Part shown: in pieces, positions 24,163-31,698 of the stretch | How positions within the stretch are numbered: the stretch's first letter is position 1 | Layout: every line of letters begins with the position of its first letter | Origin: CAZTDU01 sp964617355 | GTDB lineage: Bacteria > Pseudomonadota > Gammaproteobacteria > Burkholderiales > SG8-39 | Assembly (NCBI GenBank): GCA_964617355.1 | Contig: CAZTXP010000010.1 | Location: forward strand, 1-63,995 | Length of the DNA stretch: 63,995 nucleotides | Direction: 5' to 3' | The notes under the pieces: generated by a model | What the model was told of the DNA's origin: nothing | Databases searched by the model: none | The model's input: only the letters and a program-made list of their open reading frames with translations | Made by a program: the position numbers and the translations under genes

Positions 24163-24182
24163 GAGGAATTCAGGGAGTGGTG

Positions 24183-24494
24183 ATGACTTTGACCAAGGCC
24201 GAGCTGGCCGATCTTCTCTTCGAGAAGGTCGGGCTCAACAAGCGCGAGGCAAAGGACATGGTCGAAGCGTTCTTCGAGGAGATCCGCGGCGCCCTGGAAC
24301 GCGGCGAAAGCGTCAAGCTCTCGGGGTTCGGCAACTTCCAGCTGCGCGACAAGCCGCAGCGCCCGGGCCGCAACCCGAAGACCGGCGAGGAAATCCCCAT
24401 CAGCGCGCGCCGCGTCGTCACGTTCCACGCCAGCCAGAAACTGAAGGCCATGGTCGAGAAGGCCCGCCGTGGAAACCAGCAAAAAGAAGGCTGA
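24183..24494 (+). CDS. ihfA: Integration host factor alpha subunit
   Basis: DNA-bending nucleoid protein, 103 residues. It shows the HU/IHF fold with MTLTKAELADLLFEKVGLNK, the conserved VKLSGFGNFQLRDKPQRPGRNP containing the minor-groove proline arm, and GEEIPISARRVVTFHASQKLK. Position directly after pheT and before a MerR-type gene is the conserved order in Beta- and Gammaproteobacteria, which distinguishes alpha from beta subunit. GGGAG precedes the ATG at 24183. The 3' end overlaps the next gene by 26 bp. Confidence 0.96.
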   Translation: MTLTKAELADLLFEKVGLNKREAKDMVEAFFEEIRGALERGESVKLSGFGNFQLRDKPQRPGRNPKTGEEIPISARRVVTFHASQKLKAMVEKARRGNQQKEG

Positions 24495-24885
24495 TCTCCC
24501 GCCGATCCCGGCGAAGCGCTACTTCACCATCGGTGAGGTGAGCGATCTCTGCGGGGTCAAGCCGCACGTGCTCCGCTACTGGGAGCAGGAATTCACGCAG
24601 CTGAAGCCGGTCAAGCGCCGCGGCAACCGGCGCTACTACCAGCACCACGAGGTGCTGCTGATCCGGCGCATCCGCGAGCTGCTGTACGAGGAAGGCTTCA
24701 CCATCAGCGGCGCGCGCAACCGCCTCGACCATTCCGCGTCCACGCTCGACGACGCGCCGGCGCCCGCGCGCGCCTCGCGCGCCGCGGCTTCGCAGCCGGC
24801 CGCCGCAGCGGCGCCTGCGGGCGGGGTCGACCTCGCCGCCCTCAAGCAGGCGCTGCGCGAACTCGTCGACGCGCTCAGGCACTGA
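24469..24885 (+). CDS. MerR-family transcriptional regulator (ihfA-linked type)
   Basis: A 138-residue regulator. The MerR winged helix occupies about residues 17-85: KRYFTIGEVSDLCGVKPHVLRYWEQEF, then KRRGNRRYYQHHEVLLIRRIRELLYEEGFTISGARN in part. A variable Ala/Pro tail replaces the effector domain, and there are no metal-binding cysteines near the C-terminus. The GTG start lies inside ihfA (26-bp overlap), a pairing conserved widely in Proteobacteria. Its target is not known. Confidence 0.9.
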   Translation: METSKKKADLPPIPAKRYFTIGEVSDLCGVKPHVLRYWEQEFTQLKPVKRRGNRRYYQHHEVLLIRRIRELLYEEGFTISGARNRLDHSASTLDDAPAPARASRAAASQPAAAAAPAGGVDLAALKQALRELVDALRH

Positions 24886-24934
24886 ATCTCGCGCCGCGGG
24901 GAACCGGGGCGCTTGCTGGTAAAATCGCCGTCTT

Positions 24935-25013
<79 letters not shown>

Positions 25014-25022
25014 TCCCTTCGA

Positions 25023-25265
25023 TCAGCCGTCCTCGCGTGCCTCCGCAGCGACGAGGCGATCGACCAACCTGCGCGCGACCGGCGCGACCACCAGCACGGC
25101 GGGAAACGCGATCGCCCAGGACGCGAGCCACGCCTGCAGCCAAAGCGCGAGGAATCCCGGCACCGGTCCGGCCGCGCGCAGCGTGGAGACGCCGGAAACC
25201 AGGAACGACATCAGTCCAGAGAGCACGAGCCCGAACAGCACGGGCGCGTATCGGCGCGGGATCAT
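25023..25265 (-). CDS. DUF2798 small membrane protein
   Basis: An 80-residue protein with two transmembrane helices. The family signature LSGLMSFLVSGVSTLRA is followed by WLASWAIAFPAVLVVAPVARRLV. DUF2798 proteins have no established function. The ATG at 25265 overlaps the flavodoxin stop as ATGA (25262-25265), so this is the last gene of the MerR-controlled operon DUF2938-flavodoxin-DUF2798. A 12-bp gap separates its 3' end from tRNA-Pro. Confidence 0.85.
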   Translation of the reverse strand: MIPRRYAPVLFGLVLSGLMSFLVSGVSTLRAAGPVPGFLALWLQAWLASWAIAFPAVLVVAPVARRLVDRLVAAEAREDG

Positions 25266-25864
25266 GCGAACCTCCGCGCCGAGGCGGCGTCCTCGTTCGC
25301 GGCCGATAGTCGCAACAGCGTGCCCGCGAAGTGGCGCCCGAACGCGAGCGCGGTGCGCACGTCGCCGGGCGCGAAGGCGTCGGCCGGCGAGGCGTGCCCG
25401 GCCTGCGCCATCAGTCCCGACCACGAGCCCAGACGGTTGATCGCCTCCTCGTAGGGCACGCCGGCGTGCTGCTCCGGAAGGAACGGATTGCCCACCCAGA
25501 GCATGCCGTGCTGCATGGAGAAGACGAACATCGACATCAGCGTCGATTGCTTGTCGCCCGCGGGCAGCGACGAGACGGTGAACCCCGCGGCCAGCCGGCC
25601 GTTCAGTTGCTGCCGGCTCCACATCCGGCCGGTCGCGTCCATGAAGGTCTTGAACGGACCGGAGACGCCTCCGAGATAGGTCGGCGAACCCAGCACGAAG
25701 CCGTCGTAGGCGAGCAGGGCGTCCGGCGATGCGGCGACGCGCTCGGCCTTCAGCAGGTCGACGGCGACGCCTTCGACGCTGCGCGCGCCCTGCGCGACGC
25801 GGTTCGCGATGTGCTCGGTGTGCCCGTGGGCGCTGTGGTAGATCACTGCTACGTTCTTCTGCAT
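25262..25864 (-). CDS. Flavodoxin-fold NAD(P)H-dependent oxidoreductase (WrbA/FMN-reductase type)
   Basis: A 200-residue FMN-binding protein. The phosphate-binding loop is in VAVIYHSAHGHTEHIANRVA (residues 5-24), and the isoalloxazine-contact loop is GFVLGSPTYLGGVSGPFKTFMDAT. This pattern matches WrbA-like quinone or azo reductases. AGGAG precedes the ATG at 25864. It is the middle gene of an operon starting at 26397 and driven by a MerR-type promoter, so it is probably induced by a chemical or redox signal (inference). Confidence 0.87.
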   Translation of the reverse strand: MQKNVAVIYHSAHGHTEHIANRVAQGARSVEGVAVDLLKAERVAASPDALLAYDGFVLGSPTYLGGVSGPFKTFMDATGRMWSRQQLNGRLAAGFTVSSLPAGDKQSTLMSMFVFSMQHGMLWVGNPFLPEQHAGVPYEEAINRLGSWSGLMAQAGHASPADAFAPGDVRTALAFGRHFAGTLLRLSAANEDAASARRFA

Positions 25865-25902
25865 GGCGAGACTCCTGTGCGAGATTGGGGGATGGCCTTC
25901 AT

Positions 25903-26397
25903 TCAGCGCGAGATCCACGCGACGACGACGGCTGCGATGTAGAGGCCGAGGCCGAATACGCCGTGGTTGACCACGCTGCGCAGGCAGTTGCGAAGCGGGG
26001 TTGGCGTCCTCGACGCAGCGAAGCCCGCGCCCATCGCGGGCTGCATGACGAAGAGCGGCATCACCACGGTGGCGGTGCCCACGGCGAGCGCGGGGACGAG
26101 CGCAGGCTCCCGCATCCAGCCGGCGCCCTGCACGAGCACCAGCAGTGCAGCGAACGCGACGCCGACGCCGTAGTGCACGAGCCAGCCCCACGCACGCTCG
26201 CCGCGGACGGGCGCGGCCCTGGCGATCGCGGCGTGCGCGATCCGGCCGCGCAGCAGGTGTCCGGCCCAGCGGCCGACGAGCGCCATGTCGAGCGTGCGCA
26301 CGCCCATGCGCTGCAGGAGCGCGAGCCACGCGTCCATGAAGGCGGTGGCGCCGATGCCGACGGCAATGGTGCCGGCGAGGGGTTCGAGGGAGATCAT
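25903..26397 (-). CDS. DUF2938 family membrane protein
   Basis: A 164-residue protein with about four hydrophobic helices, beginning MISLEPLAGTIAVGIGATAFMDAWLALLQRMGV in part. The block GRWAGHLLRGR is family-typical, as is the central GWLVHYGVGVAFAALLVLVQG. The end reads NHGVFGLGLYIAAVVVAWISR. The function of DUF2938 is not known. It is the first gene downstream of the MerR-type promoter at 26437-26467 and precedes the flavodoxin gene by 38 bp. Confidence 0.85.
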   Translation of the reverse strand: MISLEPLAGTIAVGIGATAFMDAWLALLQRMGVRTLDMALVGRWAGHLLRGRIAHAAIARAAPVRGERAWGWLVHYGVGVAFAALLVLVQGAGWMREPALVPALAVGTATVVMPLFVMQPAMGAGFAASRTPTPLRNCLRSVVNHGVFGLGLYIAAVVVAWISR

Positions 26398-26436
26398 GAG
26401 CGGTCCTTTCCGTTGACGTCCGAGCGTGACGGGCCC

Positions 26437-26467
26437 ACTCTAGGAGTTGAAGCCGACTTCAAGTCAA
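26437..26467 (-). promoter_or_regulatory. MerR-type promoter with 19-bp spacer and palindromic operator
   Basis: On the minus strand TTGACT (26467-26462) and TAGAGT (26442-26437) are separated by exactly 19 bp, the long spacer characteristic of MerR-activated promoters. The spacer holds the palindrome TTGAAG-N4-CTTCAA (plus-strand 26447-26462), extending into the -35 box. It directs the DUF2938-flavodoxin-DUF2798 operon and sits just upstream of the divergent merR gene, so the regulator probably also controls itself. Confidence 0.82.
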
Positions 26468-26476
26468 GGGGGCGGA

Positions 26477-26893
26477 TTGGACATTTCGGAGGTTGCAAAG
26501 CGCACCGGCGTGCCGGCGTCGACGCTGCGCTATTACGAGAAGCGCGGCCTGATCGTCCCCGTTGGCCGGCTCGGGCTGCGGCGCCGCTACGCGCCCGGAG
26601 TGCTGAACCAGCTGGCGCTCATCGCGCTCGGGCAAGCGGCCGGCTTCTCGCTCGAGGACATCCAGTCGATGCTCGCGCCCGGTGGCGGCCCGGCGATCGA
26701 CCGCCGCAAGCTCGCGACGAAGGCTGCCGAGATCGACGCAACCATCCGCCAGTTGCGCGCGGTCGGCCGCGGGCTGCGCCACGCCGCCGCCTGCCCGGCG
26801 CCCAGCCACGCCGAGTGCCCTACCTTCCAGCGCCTGCTGAAGGTGGCGGCGTCGGGCGCACTCGCCCGGCGCAAGAGGGCGCGGGCCCGCTGA
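26477..26893 (+). CDS. MerR-family regulator of the flavodoxin operon
   Basis: A 138-residue activator. The DNA-binding domain LDISEVAKRTGVPASTLRYYEKRGL is followed by RRRYAPGVLNQLALIALGQAAGFSLEDIQSML in part and a dimerisation helix. The C-terminal tail has CPAPSHAECPTF, two cysteines that could bind metal or sense redox. I chose TTG at 26477 because AGGGGG lies four bases upstream and the reading begins at the helix-turn-helix. A TTG at 26447 lies inside the operator palindrome and is unlikely. Effector unknown. Confidence 0.84.
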   Translation: MDISEVAKRTGVPASTLRYYEKRGLIVPVGRLGLRRRYAPGVLNQLALIALGQAAGFSLEDIQSMLAPGGGPAIDRRKLATKAAEIDATIRQLRAVGRGLRHAAACPAPSHAECPTFQRLLKVAASGALARRKRARAR

Positions 26894-27009
26894 CCCGCGC
26901 GCCGCACGTCGCCTGCGCCGCCCAGATCCTCCGGCGCGACGGCGCGATCGATGTGCGCGTGTTCTCCACCGCGCCCGAGGCCGAGGCCTGGCTGCGCGCG
27001 GTCAATTGA
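26894..27009 (+). pseudogene. Possible gene remnant between merR and the MFS gene
   Basis: The spacer reads as an uninterrupted 3' coding end whose last residues are DGAIDVRVFSTAPEAEAWLRAVN. This looks like the C-terminal strand and helix of a small alpha-beta domain. No start codon or N-terminal part is present, since the frame upstream only shadows merR. It may be a leftover of a deleted gene. The similarity is an impression from composition and not a family identification. Confidence 0.2.
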
Positions 27010-28426
27010 GCGTGGCGCGCGAACGCATCCGGCTCGCCGCGACGATCGCGACGACGAACATCGCGGCGATCAGCAGGAATCCTTCCGCGTAGGCGCTCGC
27101 GAGGTCATGGGGCGCGGCCTGCCGTGAATCCTCGCGCCAGGTGACGAACACGGCGACGATCGCCACACCGAGCACGCCGCCGAGCTGGCGCAGGTAACCC
27201 ACGACGACCGACGCCGCCGGGATCGTCTCGGTGCGCAGGAAGTGCAGCGTCGCGATGCTGACCGCGGGCAGCAGCAGGCCGAGTCCGACGCGGCCGAACA
27301 CCGTGGCGCCGATGACCTCCGGATTGCCCATGCGGCTGGCGAAGATGCCGAAGTACACGAAGGACAGGCCGAACATCGCGAGGCCGATGATCGTCACGAG
27401 CCTCGGGGAATGGGTGTCGGCGAGGCGGCCGGCGAGCGGGATCGCCACCGCGAGCGCGAGGCCGGAGGGCAGCAGTGCGGCGCCGGCGGCGGTAGCCGTA
27501 TAGCCCGCCGCGTGTTGCAGGAAAACCGGGATCAGGTAGGACGAGGCGTACAGGCCGAATCCGTAGGCGAAGGTGACGATGGTGCCCATCGCGAAGCTGC
27601 GATCGGCGAATGCGTGCAGGCCGACGATCGGGTGCTTCGCGCGCCGCGCGTGGCGCGCGAAGCCGGCCCAGCCCGCGATAGCAAGCGCGAACAGCCCGAG
27701 CGTCCACGGCGACGCGAGCCCGTGGCGCTGCAGGTTCGCCACCGCCTCGATGATCGCGAGCGTCGCCAGCGCGAGCATGCCGAGCCCCGGCCAGTCGAAG
27801 CGCGTGCGCTCGGCCGGCCGCGCGGCCGGCAGCAGGAACCAGCCGGCGACGAGCGTCAGCACGCAGAACGGCACGTTCAGCAGGAAGATCGCGGGCCAGC
27901 CGTGGCGGTCGAGCACCATGCCGGCGAAGGTCGGCGCGAGCGCGGGTGCGAGCACCACGCTGAAGCCGAGGATCCCCGAGGCGCGGCCCTGCTGCTCGCG
28001 CGGGAAGAGGCGCATCACGGCGATCGTGCCGAGCGGTTGCAGCACGCCCGCAGCTGCGCCCTGCACGATGCGCAGCGCCACCACGGCAGCGAAGCTCGGC
28101 GCGAACGACCCGGCGATGCCCGCCGCGGCCATGACCGCGATCGCGCCGAGGAGCAGGCGGCGAAAGCCAATCGTCGTGAGGAGCCATGCGGTCGGCAGCA
28201 TCGAGACCGTCATCGCGGCCATGAAGCCGGTAATGGTCCATTGCACGTCGGTCTGGCCGATGCCGAAGCGCGCCATCAGCGAGGGCACGGCGACATTGAA
28301 GCTGGTCGAGGCCAGCAGGCTGCTGACCACGCTCAGTCCGACCACCGCCAGCACCATCCAGCGATAACGCGGCCCGTGGCGGGCGGCGAGGCTCTCGAAG
28401 CTCTGGGTCTGGCGGGGCGCGTTCAT
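27002..28426 (-). CDS. MFS drug/solute exporter, DHA2 (EmrB/QacA) type
   Basis: A 474-residue proton antiporter with about 14 hydrophobic helices. The first-half signatures are VVGLSVVSSLLASTSFNVAVPSL, motif D2-like TDVQWTITGFMAAMTVSMLPTAWLL and motif C ILGFSVVLAPALAPTFAGMV with a GPxxGG-like proline pattern. The second half includes LLPSGLALAVAIPLAGRLADTHSPR. These are features of 14-helix EmrB-type exporters. It lies 40 bp downstream of a Bug receptor on the same strand, so co-transcription is possible. Substrate unknown. Confidence 0.9.
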   Translation of the reverse strand: MNAPRQTQSFESLAARHGPRYRWMVLAVVGLSVVSSLLASTSFNVAVPSLMARFGIGQTDVQWTITGFMAAMTVSMLPTAWLLTTIGFRRLLLGAIAVMAAAGIAGSFAPSFAAVVALRIVQGAAAGVLQPLGTIAVMRLFPREQQGRASGILGFSVVLAPALAPTFAGMVLDRHGWPAIFLLNVPFCVLTLVAGWFLLPAARPAERTRFDWPGLGMLALATLAIIEAVANLQRHGLASPWTLGLFALAIAGWAGFARHARRAKHPIVGLHAFADRSFAMGTIVTFAYGFGLYASSYLIPVFLQHAAGYTATAAGAALLPSGLALAVAIPLAGRLADTHSPRLVTIIGLAMFGLSFVYFGIFASRMGNPEVIGATVFGRVGLGLLLPAVSIATLHFLRTETIPAASVVVGYLRQLGGVLGVAIVAVFVTWREDSRQAAPHDLASAYAEGFLLIAAMFVVAIVAASRMRSRATLN

Positions 28427-28466
28427 CCTCGGGCCCCAGTGTGGCCCGGAACGCGCCCTCGCGCCA

Positions 28467-29441
28467 TCAGTCGGTGGCGACGATGTTCGCCGCCTTCACC
28501 ACCGGCGCGATGCGCGCGACCTCGGCCTGCAGGAATTCGCGTGACTCCTTCGGGCCGACGTTCGGCGTGATCTCGATCGACACCTTGCGGAACTGCGCCG
28601 CAGTGTCGGGGCGCCCGAGGATGTTGCGCACCGCCTCGGCGATGCGCGCCACGCGCTCGGGCGCGGTGCCGGGCGACGCCGAGAGGAGGCCGTAGGTCGA
28701 GCCGACGACGTCCAGCCCCTGCGCGCGGCTGGTTGGCGCGTCGGGCAGGAACTCGCTCGGCTTCTCGGCGAGCACCGAGAGCACGCGCAGGCGCCCGTCG
28801 CGCACGAACGGCATCACGCTCGACATCGACTCGACGAGGTAGTCCGCGCGCCCCGCGACCACGTCGGCGATCGCCGGCGGGCTGCCGCGGTACGGCACGT
28901 GCGTCACCGACAGGTTACCGGCGCGCTGCTTCAGCATCTCGCCGACCACGTGGCTGATGCTCCCCACGCCGGCGGTGGCGTACGAGAGCTTGCCCGGCTC
29001 GCGGCGCGCCGCGTCGACGAACTCGGCCATCGTCGCCGCCTTCACCGAAGGGCCGACCGCGACGACGAGCGGTTGCACGCCGAGCAGCGCGATCGGCTCG
29101 AACGCGGTGACCGGATCGTAGGGCTGCGGCCGGCGCACGAGCGCGGTGTACACCGCGGACGAGGACACGTGCACGATCAGCGTCTGGCCGTCGGGCGGCG
29201 CGCGCAGTACCGACTGCGCGCCGACGAGGCCGCCGGCGCCAGTGCGGTTCTCGACCACCACCGTCTCGCCGAGCAGCTCGCCGAGCGGCGCCGACAGGAT
29301 GCGCGCGAAGAGGTCGGCAAGGCCGCCGGGCGGGAACGGCACCACGAGCTTCAGCGTCTTCGCGCTCGATTGCGCCCACGCGGGCAGCGCGCAGGCTGCG
29401 AGCGCGGCGGGGACGACTTTCAGGAAACGTCTGCGGGACAC
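28467..29441 (-). CDS. Bug/TctC-family solute receptor with Tat-type signal
   Basis: A 324-residue periplasmic binding protein. The signal SRRRFLKVVPAALAACALPAWAQ has a textbook twin-arginine motif (S-R-R-x-F-L-K), so export is probably by Tat in a folded state. The mature part has KLVVPFPPGGLADLFARIL, GAGGLVGAQSVLRAPPDGQT and HVPYRGSPPAIADVVAGRAD. GTG at 29441 follows GAGGAT; longer in-frame readings add a non-signal leader. No transporter membrane subunits are nearby, making it an orphan receptor, the second in this window. Confidence 0.88.
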   Translation of the reverse strand: MSRRRFLKVVPAALAACALPAWAQSSAKTLKLVVPFPPGGLADLFARILSAPLGELLGETVVVENRTGAGGLVGAQSVLRAPPDGQTLIVHVSSSAVYTALVRRPQPYDPVTAFEPIALLGVQPLVVAVGPSVKAATMAEFVDAARREPGKLSYATAGVGSISHVVGEMLKQRAGNLSVTHVPYRGSPPAIADVVAGRADYLVESMSSVMPFVRDGRLRVLSVLAEKPSEFLPDAPTSRAQGLDVVGSTYGLLSASPGTAPERVARIAEAVRNILGRPDTAAQFRKVSIEITPNVGPKESREFLQAEVARIAPVVKAANIVATD

Positions 29442-29588
29442 GGTCGGATCCTCCTCGGGGATGCTGGTTCGCAGCGCGGCAAGCGGATGCGCCATGCGCG
29501 CGGCTAGACTGCGCCGCATGGTAGTCCTGCGCGCCGCGGGATTGAACCGCCGGTTCGCAGGCGAACGAACAGGGGACCCTTGCACGTG

Positions 29589-31151
29589 ATGCCGCCGTCA
29601 TTCCTGCCGCTCGGCGAACTGGTTCGCGCGCGCGCCGCGGCCGCGGGCGGCGATCGCGAGTTGCTGCGATTCGTCGACCACTCCGCGGGCGAGTACCGCG
29701 TCGAGCGTCGCAGCTACGCGACGCTGTGGTCGAACGGGCAGGCGCTGGCACGCGCGCTCGTTCACCAGGGGCTGAAGCCCGGCGACCGGCTCGCGCTGAT
29801 GATGGAAAACCACGCCGTGTTCGTGGACGCGATGATCGCTTCCGCGATCGTCGGCACGGTGCTGGTGCCCATCGACCCGCGCACGCGAGGCCGCAAGCTG
29901 CGCTACCTGCTCGACTTCGCGCAGTGCCGCGGCGCGCTCGCGGGCAGCTACTGCAGCGACGCGATCGCCGAGGTGCGCGCCGACGTGCCGACGCTCGATT
30001 GGACCTGGCACGTGGACGAGGCGACCTTCGCGCAGCGCCTCGAGGGCGCGGGTGCCGAGTTGCCGATCGCGACGCGCATGGACACGCCGATGCTGCTGGT
30101 CTTCTCGTCGGGCACCACCGGCGACCCGAAGGCCTTCGTCGCCACCTACGAGCGCTACGCGACCAAGGGTAGCGAGCTGCGGGGGCAGTTCGGCATCCGC
30201 GACGACGATCGCATGTACACCGGGCTGTCGCTGACGCACGGCAGCGCGCAGAACATGTCGCTCGGCATCAGCCTCTACAACGCGATTCCGCTCGTCTTCA
30301 GCCGCAAGTTCAGCAAGTCGCGGCTCTGGCGCATCGTCGCCGACTTCGAGTGCACGACGATGGTCCTGCTCGGCGGCATGTTCGCGGCGATCTACGCCGA
30401 GCCGCCGTCGCCGAGGGACCGCGAGCACCGCATCCGCCTCGTCGTCTCGGCAGGCCTGCCCGCGGCGCTGTGGGAGGCGTTCGCCAACCGCTTCGGCGTG
30501 TCGATCCTCGAGTTCTACGCCGCGACCGAGGGCGGCATGACCGTGAACCCGCCCGGCGGTGGTCCGGTGGGCAGCATCGGCAAGCCGCCGCCGACGCTGG
30601 TGGCGCGCGTCGTGGACGAGCAAGACCGCGACTGCGCGCCGATGGTGCCGGGCGAGATGATCTTCCAGCGCGCCGACGGCACGCCGCCTAAGGTCGAGTA
30701 CCTCGGCAACCCGCGCGCCTCGGCCGAGAAGGTGCGCGGCGGCTGGCTGCGCTCCGGCGACCTCGGCTACCGCGACCGCGACGGCTGGCTGTACTTCGCC
30801 AGCCGCAAGGGCTACGAGATCCGCAGGAACGGCGAGTTCCTGTCGCCGGGCTTCATCCAGAAGGAGATCGCCGAGCATCCGGACGTCTCCGACGTGTTCG
30901 TCTACGGCGTGCCGGGCGAAGGCGGGGTCGCCGGCGAGAAGGACGTGGTGGCCGCGATCGTGCTGCGCGAGGGCGCGCGCTGGGACCTCGACGCGATGAT
31001 CGGGTATTGCGCTTCGCGCATGGAGGCGAATGCCGTGCCGCGGTATTTCCAGTTGCTGGACGAGATCCCCAAGACCGCGTCCGAGAAGCCGCTGGAAGGC
31101 GTGCTGCTCGGCGGCTTCGATCGCGCCGCGCCGAACGTGCGCGGTCGCTAG
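29589..31151 (+). CDS. AMP-binding acyl-CoA synthetase-like enzyme
   Basis: ANL-superfamily adenylating enzyme of about 520 residues that activates a carboxylate as acyl-AMP and, normally, transfers it to CoA. The P-loop is LVFSSGTTGDPKAFVATYE. Further motifs are the substrate-site segment EFYAATEGG and hinge LRSGDLGYRDRDGWLYFASRKGYEI in part. The C-terminal lysine motif, usually TASGK, here is TASEKPLEG, so the Lys is kept but the Gly is replaced. Possible starts are TTG 29580, GTG 29586 and ATG 29589. It is divergent from the Bug receptor. The stop shares CTAG with the hemerythrin stop. Substrate unknown, possibly a carnitine- or fatty-acid-like acid. Confidence 0.86.
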   Translation: MPPSFLPLGELVRARAAAAGGDRELLRFVDHSAGEYRVERRSYATLWSNGQALARALVHQGLKPGDRLALMMENHAVFVDAMIASAIVGTVLVPIDPRTRGRKLRYLLDFAQCRGALAGSYCSDAIAEVRADVPTLDWTWHVDEATFAQRLEGAGAELPIATRMDTPMLLVFSSGTTGDPKAFVATYERYATKGSELRGQFGIRDDDRMYTGLSLTHGSAQNMSLGISLYNAIPLVFSRKFSKSRLWRIVADFECTTMVLLGGMFAAIYAEPPSPRDREHRIRLVVSAGLPAALWEAFANRFGVSILEFYAATEGGMTVNPPGGGPVGSIGKPPPTLVARVVDEQDRDCAPMVPGEMIFQRADGTPPKVEYLGNPRASAEKVRGGWLRSGDLGYRDRDGWLYFASRKGYEIRRNGEFLSPGFIQKEIAEHPDVSDVFVYGVPGEGGVAGEKDVVAAIVLREGARWDLDAMIGYCASRMEANAVPRYFQLLDEIPKTASEKPLEGVLLGGFDRAAPNVRGR

Positions 31152-31558
31152 GCTGCGGCGGCGGCGCGGTACTGCAGCCAGTCCCGCAGGTCCGAGTCCT
31201 CGGTGTCGATGTGCTCGAGGAGCCACTGCCAGAGCCACTCGACGAGGCGGAACAGGTCCGGTGCATTGGAGGGCTGCCGGGATGTGCGCCAGCGCGCGAG
31301 GTCGGCCAGCAACTGCGCGTGCGCTTCGGCGTGCCGCTCGTGCGCGCGGTAGCCGGCGGACGCCATCACCGATTCCTCGAAGCGGAAGTGCTGCTCGGTG
31401 TACTCGATCACCTCGCGCAGCTTGGCGAGGTCCGGCGTGCCGTCGCCCGACTTGATCGCGGAGTCGCTCAACTCCTCGACCAGCCGCGACAGGCGCTTGT
31501 GCTGGGCGTCGATCTCGCGGAGCGCGCGATTGAAATCCGTGGCTGCGTGCGCGTCCAT
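31148..31558 (-). CDS. Bacteriohemerythrin
   Basis: A 136-residue single-domain hemerythrin that binds oxygen at a di-iron centre. All seven ligands can be placed: His20 (AQHKRL), His57 and Glu61 (QHFRFEE), His76 and His80 (HERHAEAH), His116 and Asp121 (EHIDTED). The spacing equals that of classical hemerythrins. The ATG at 31558 follows GGGAAGAG. Likely roles are oxygen storage or sensing, as in other bacteria. It is convergent with the acyl-CoA synthetase gene, sharing CTAG at 31148-31151, and divergent from the kinase-HDOD gene. Confidence 0.93.
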   Translation of the reverse strand: MDAHAATDFNRALREIDAQHKRLSRLVEELSDSAIKSGDGTPDLAKLREVIEYTEQHFRFEESVMASAGYRAHERHAEAHAQLLADLARWRTSRQPSNAPDLFRLVEWLWQWLLEHIDTEDSDLRDWLQYRAAAAA

Positions 31559-31698
31559 GGCCGGAATGCTCTTCCCGTCCGCCTTGCGCCGCAAGGCGAA
31601 AAGCCGCTGGAATTGATCCAGTTCAAATTCCCGGCGGGTCAAGTCGCGGCGGCGACGGCCGTTATCCCGGTTGTCGATTGCCCCAACCGCGCCCACCC

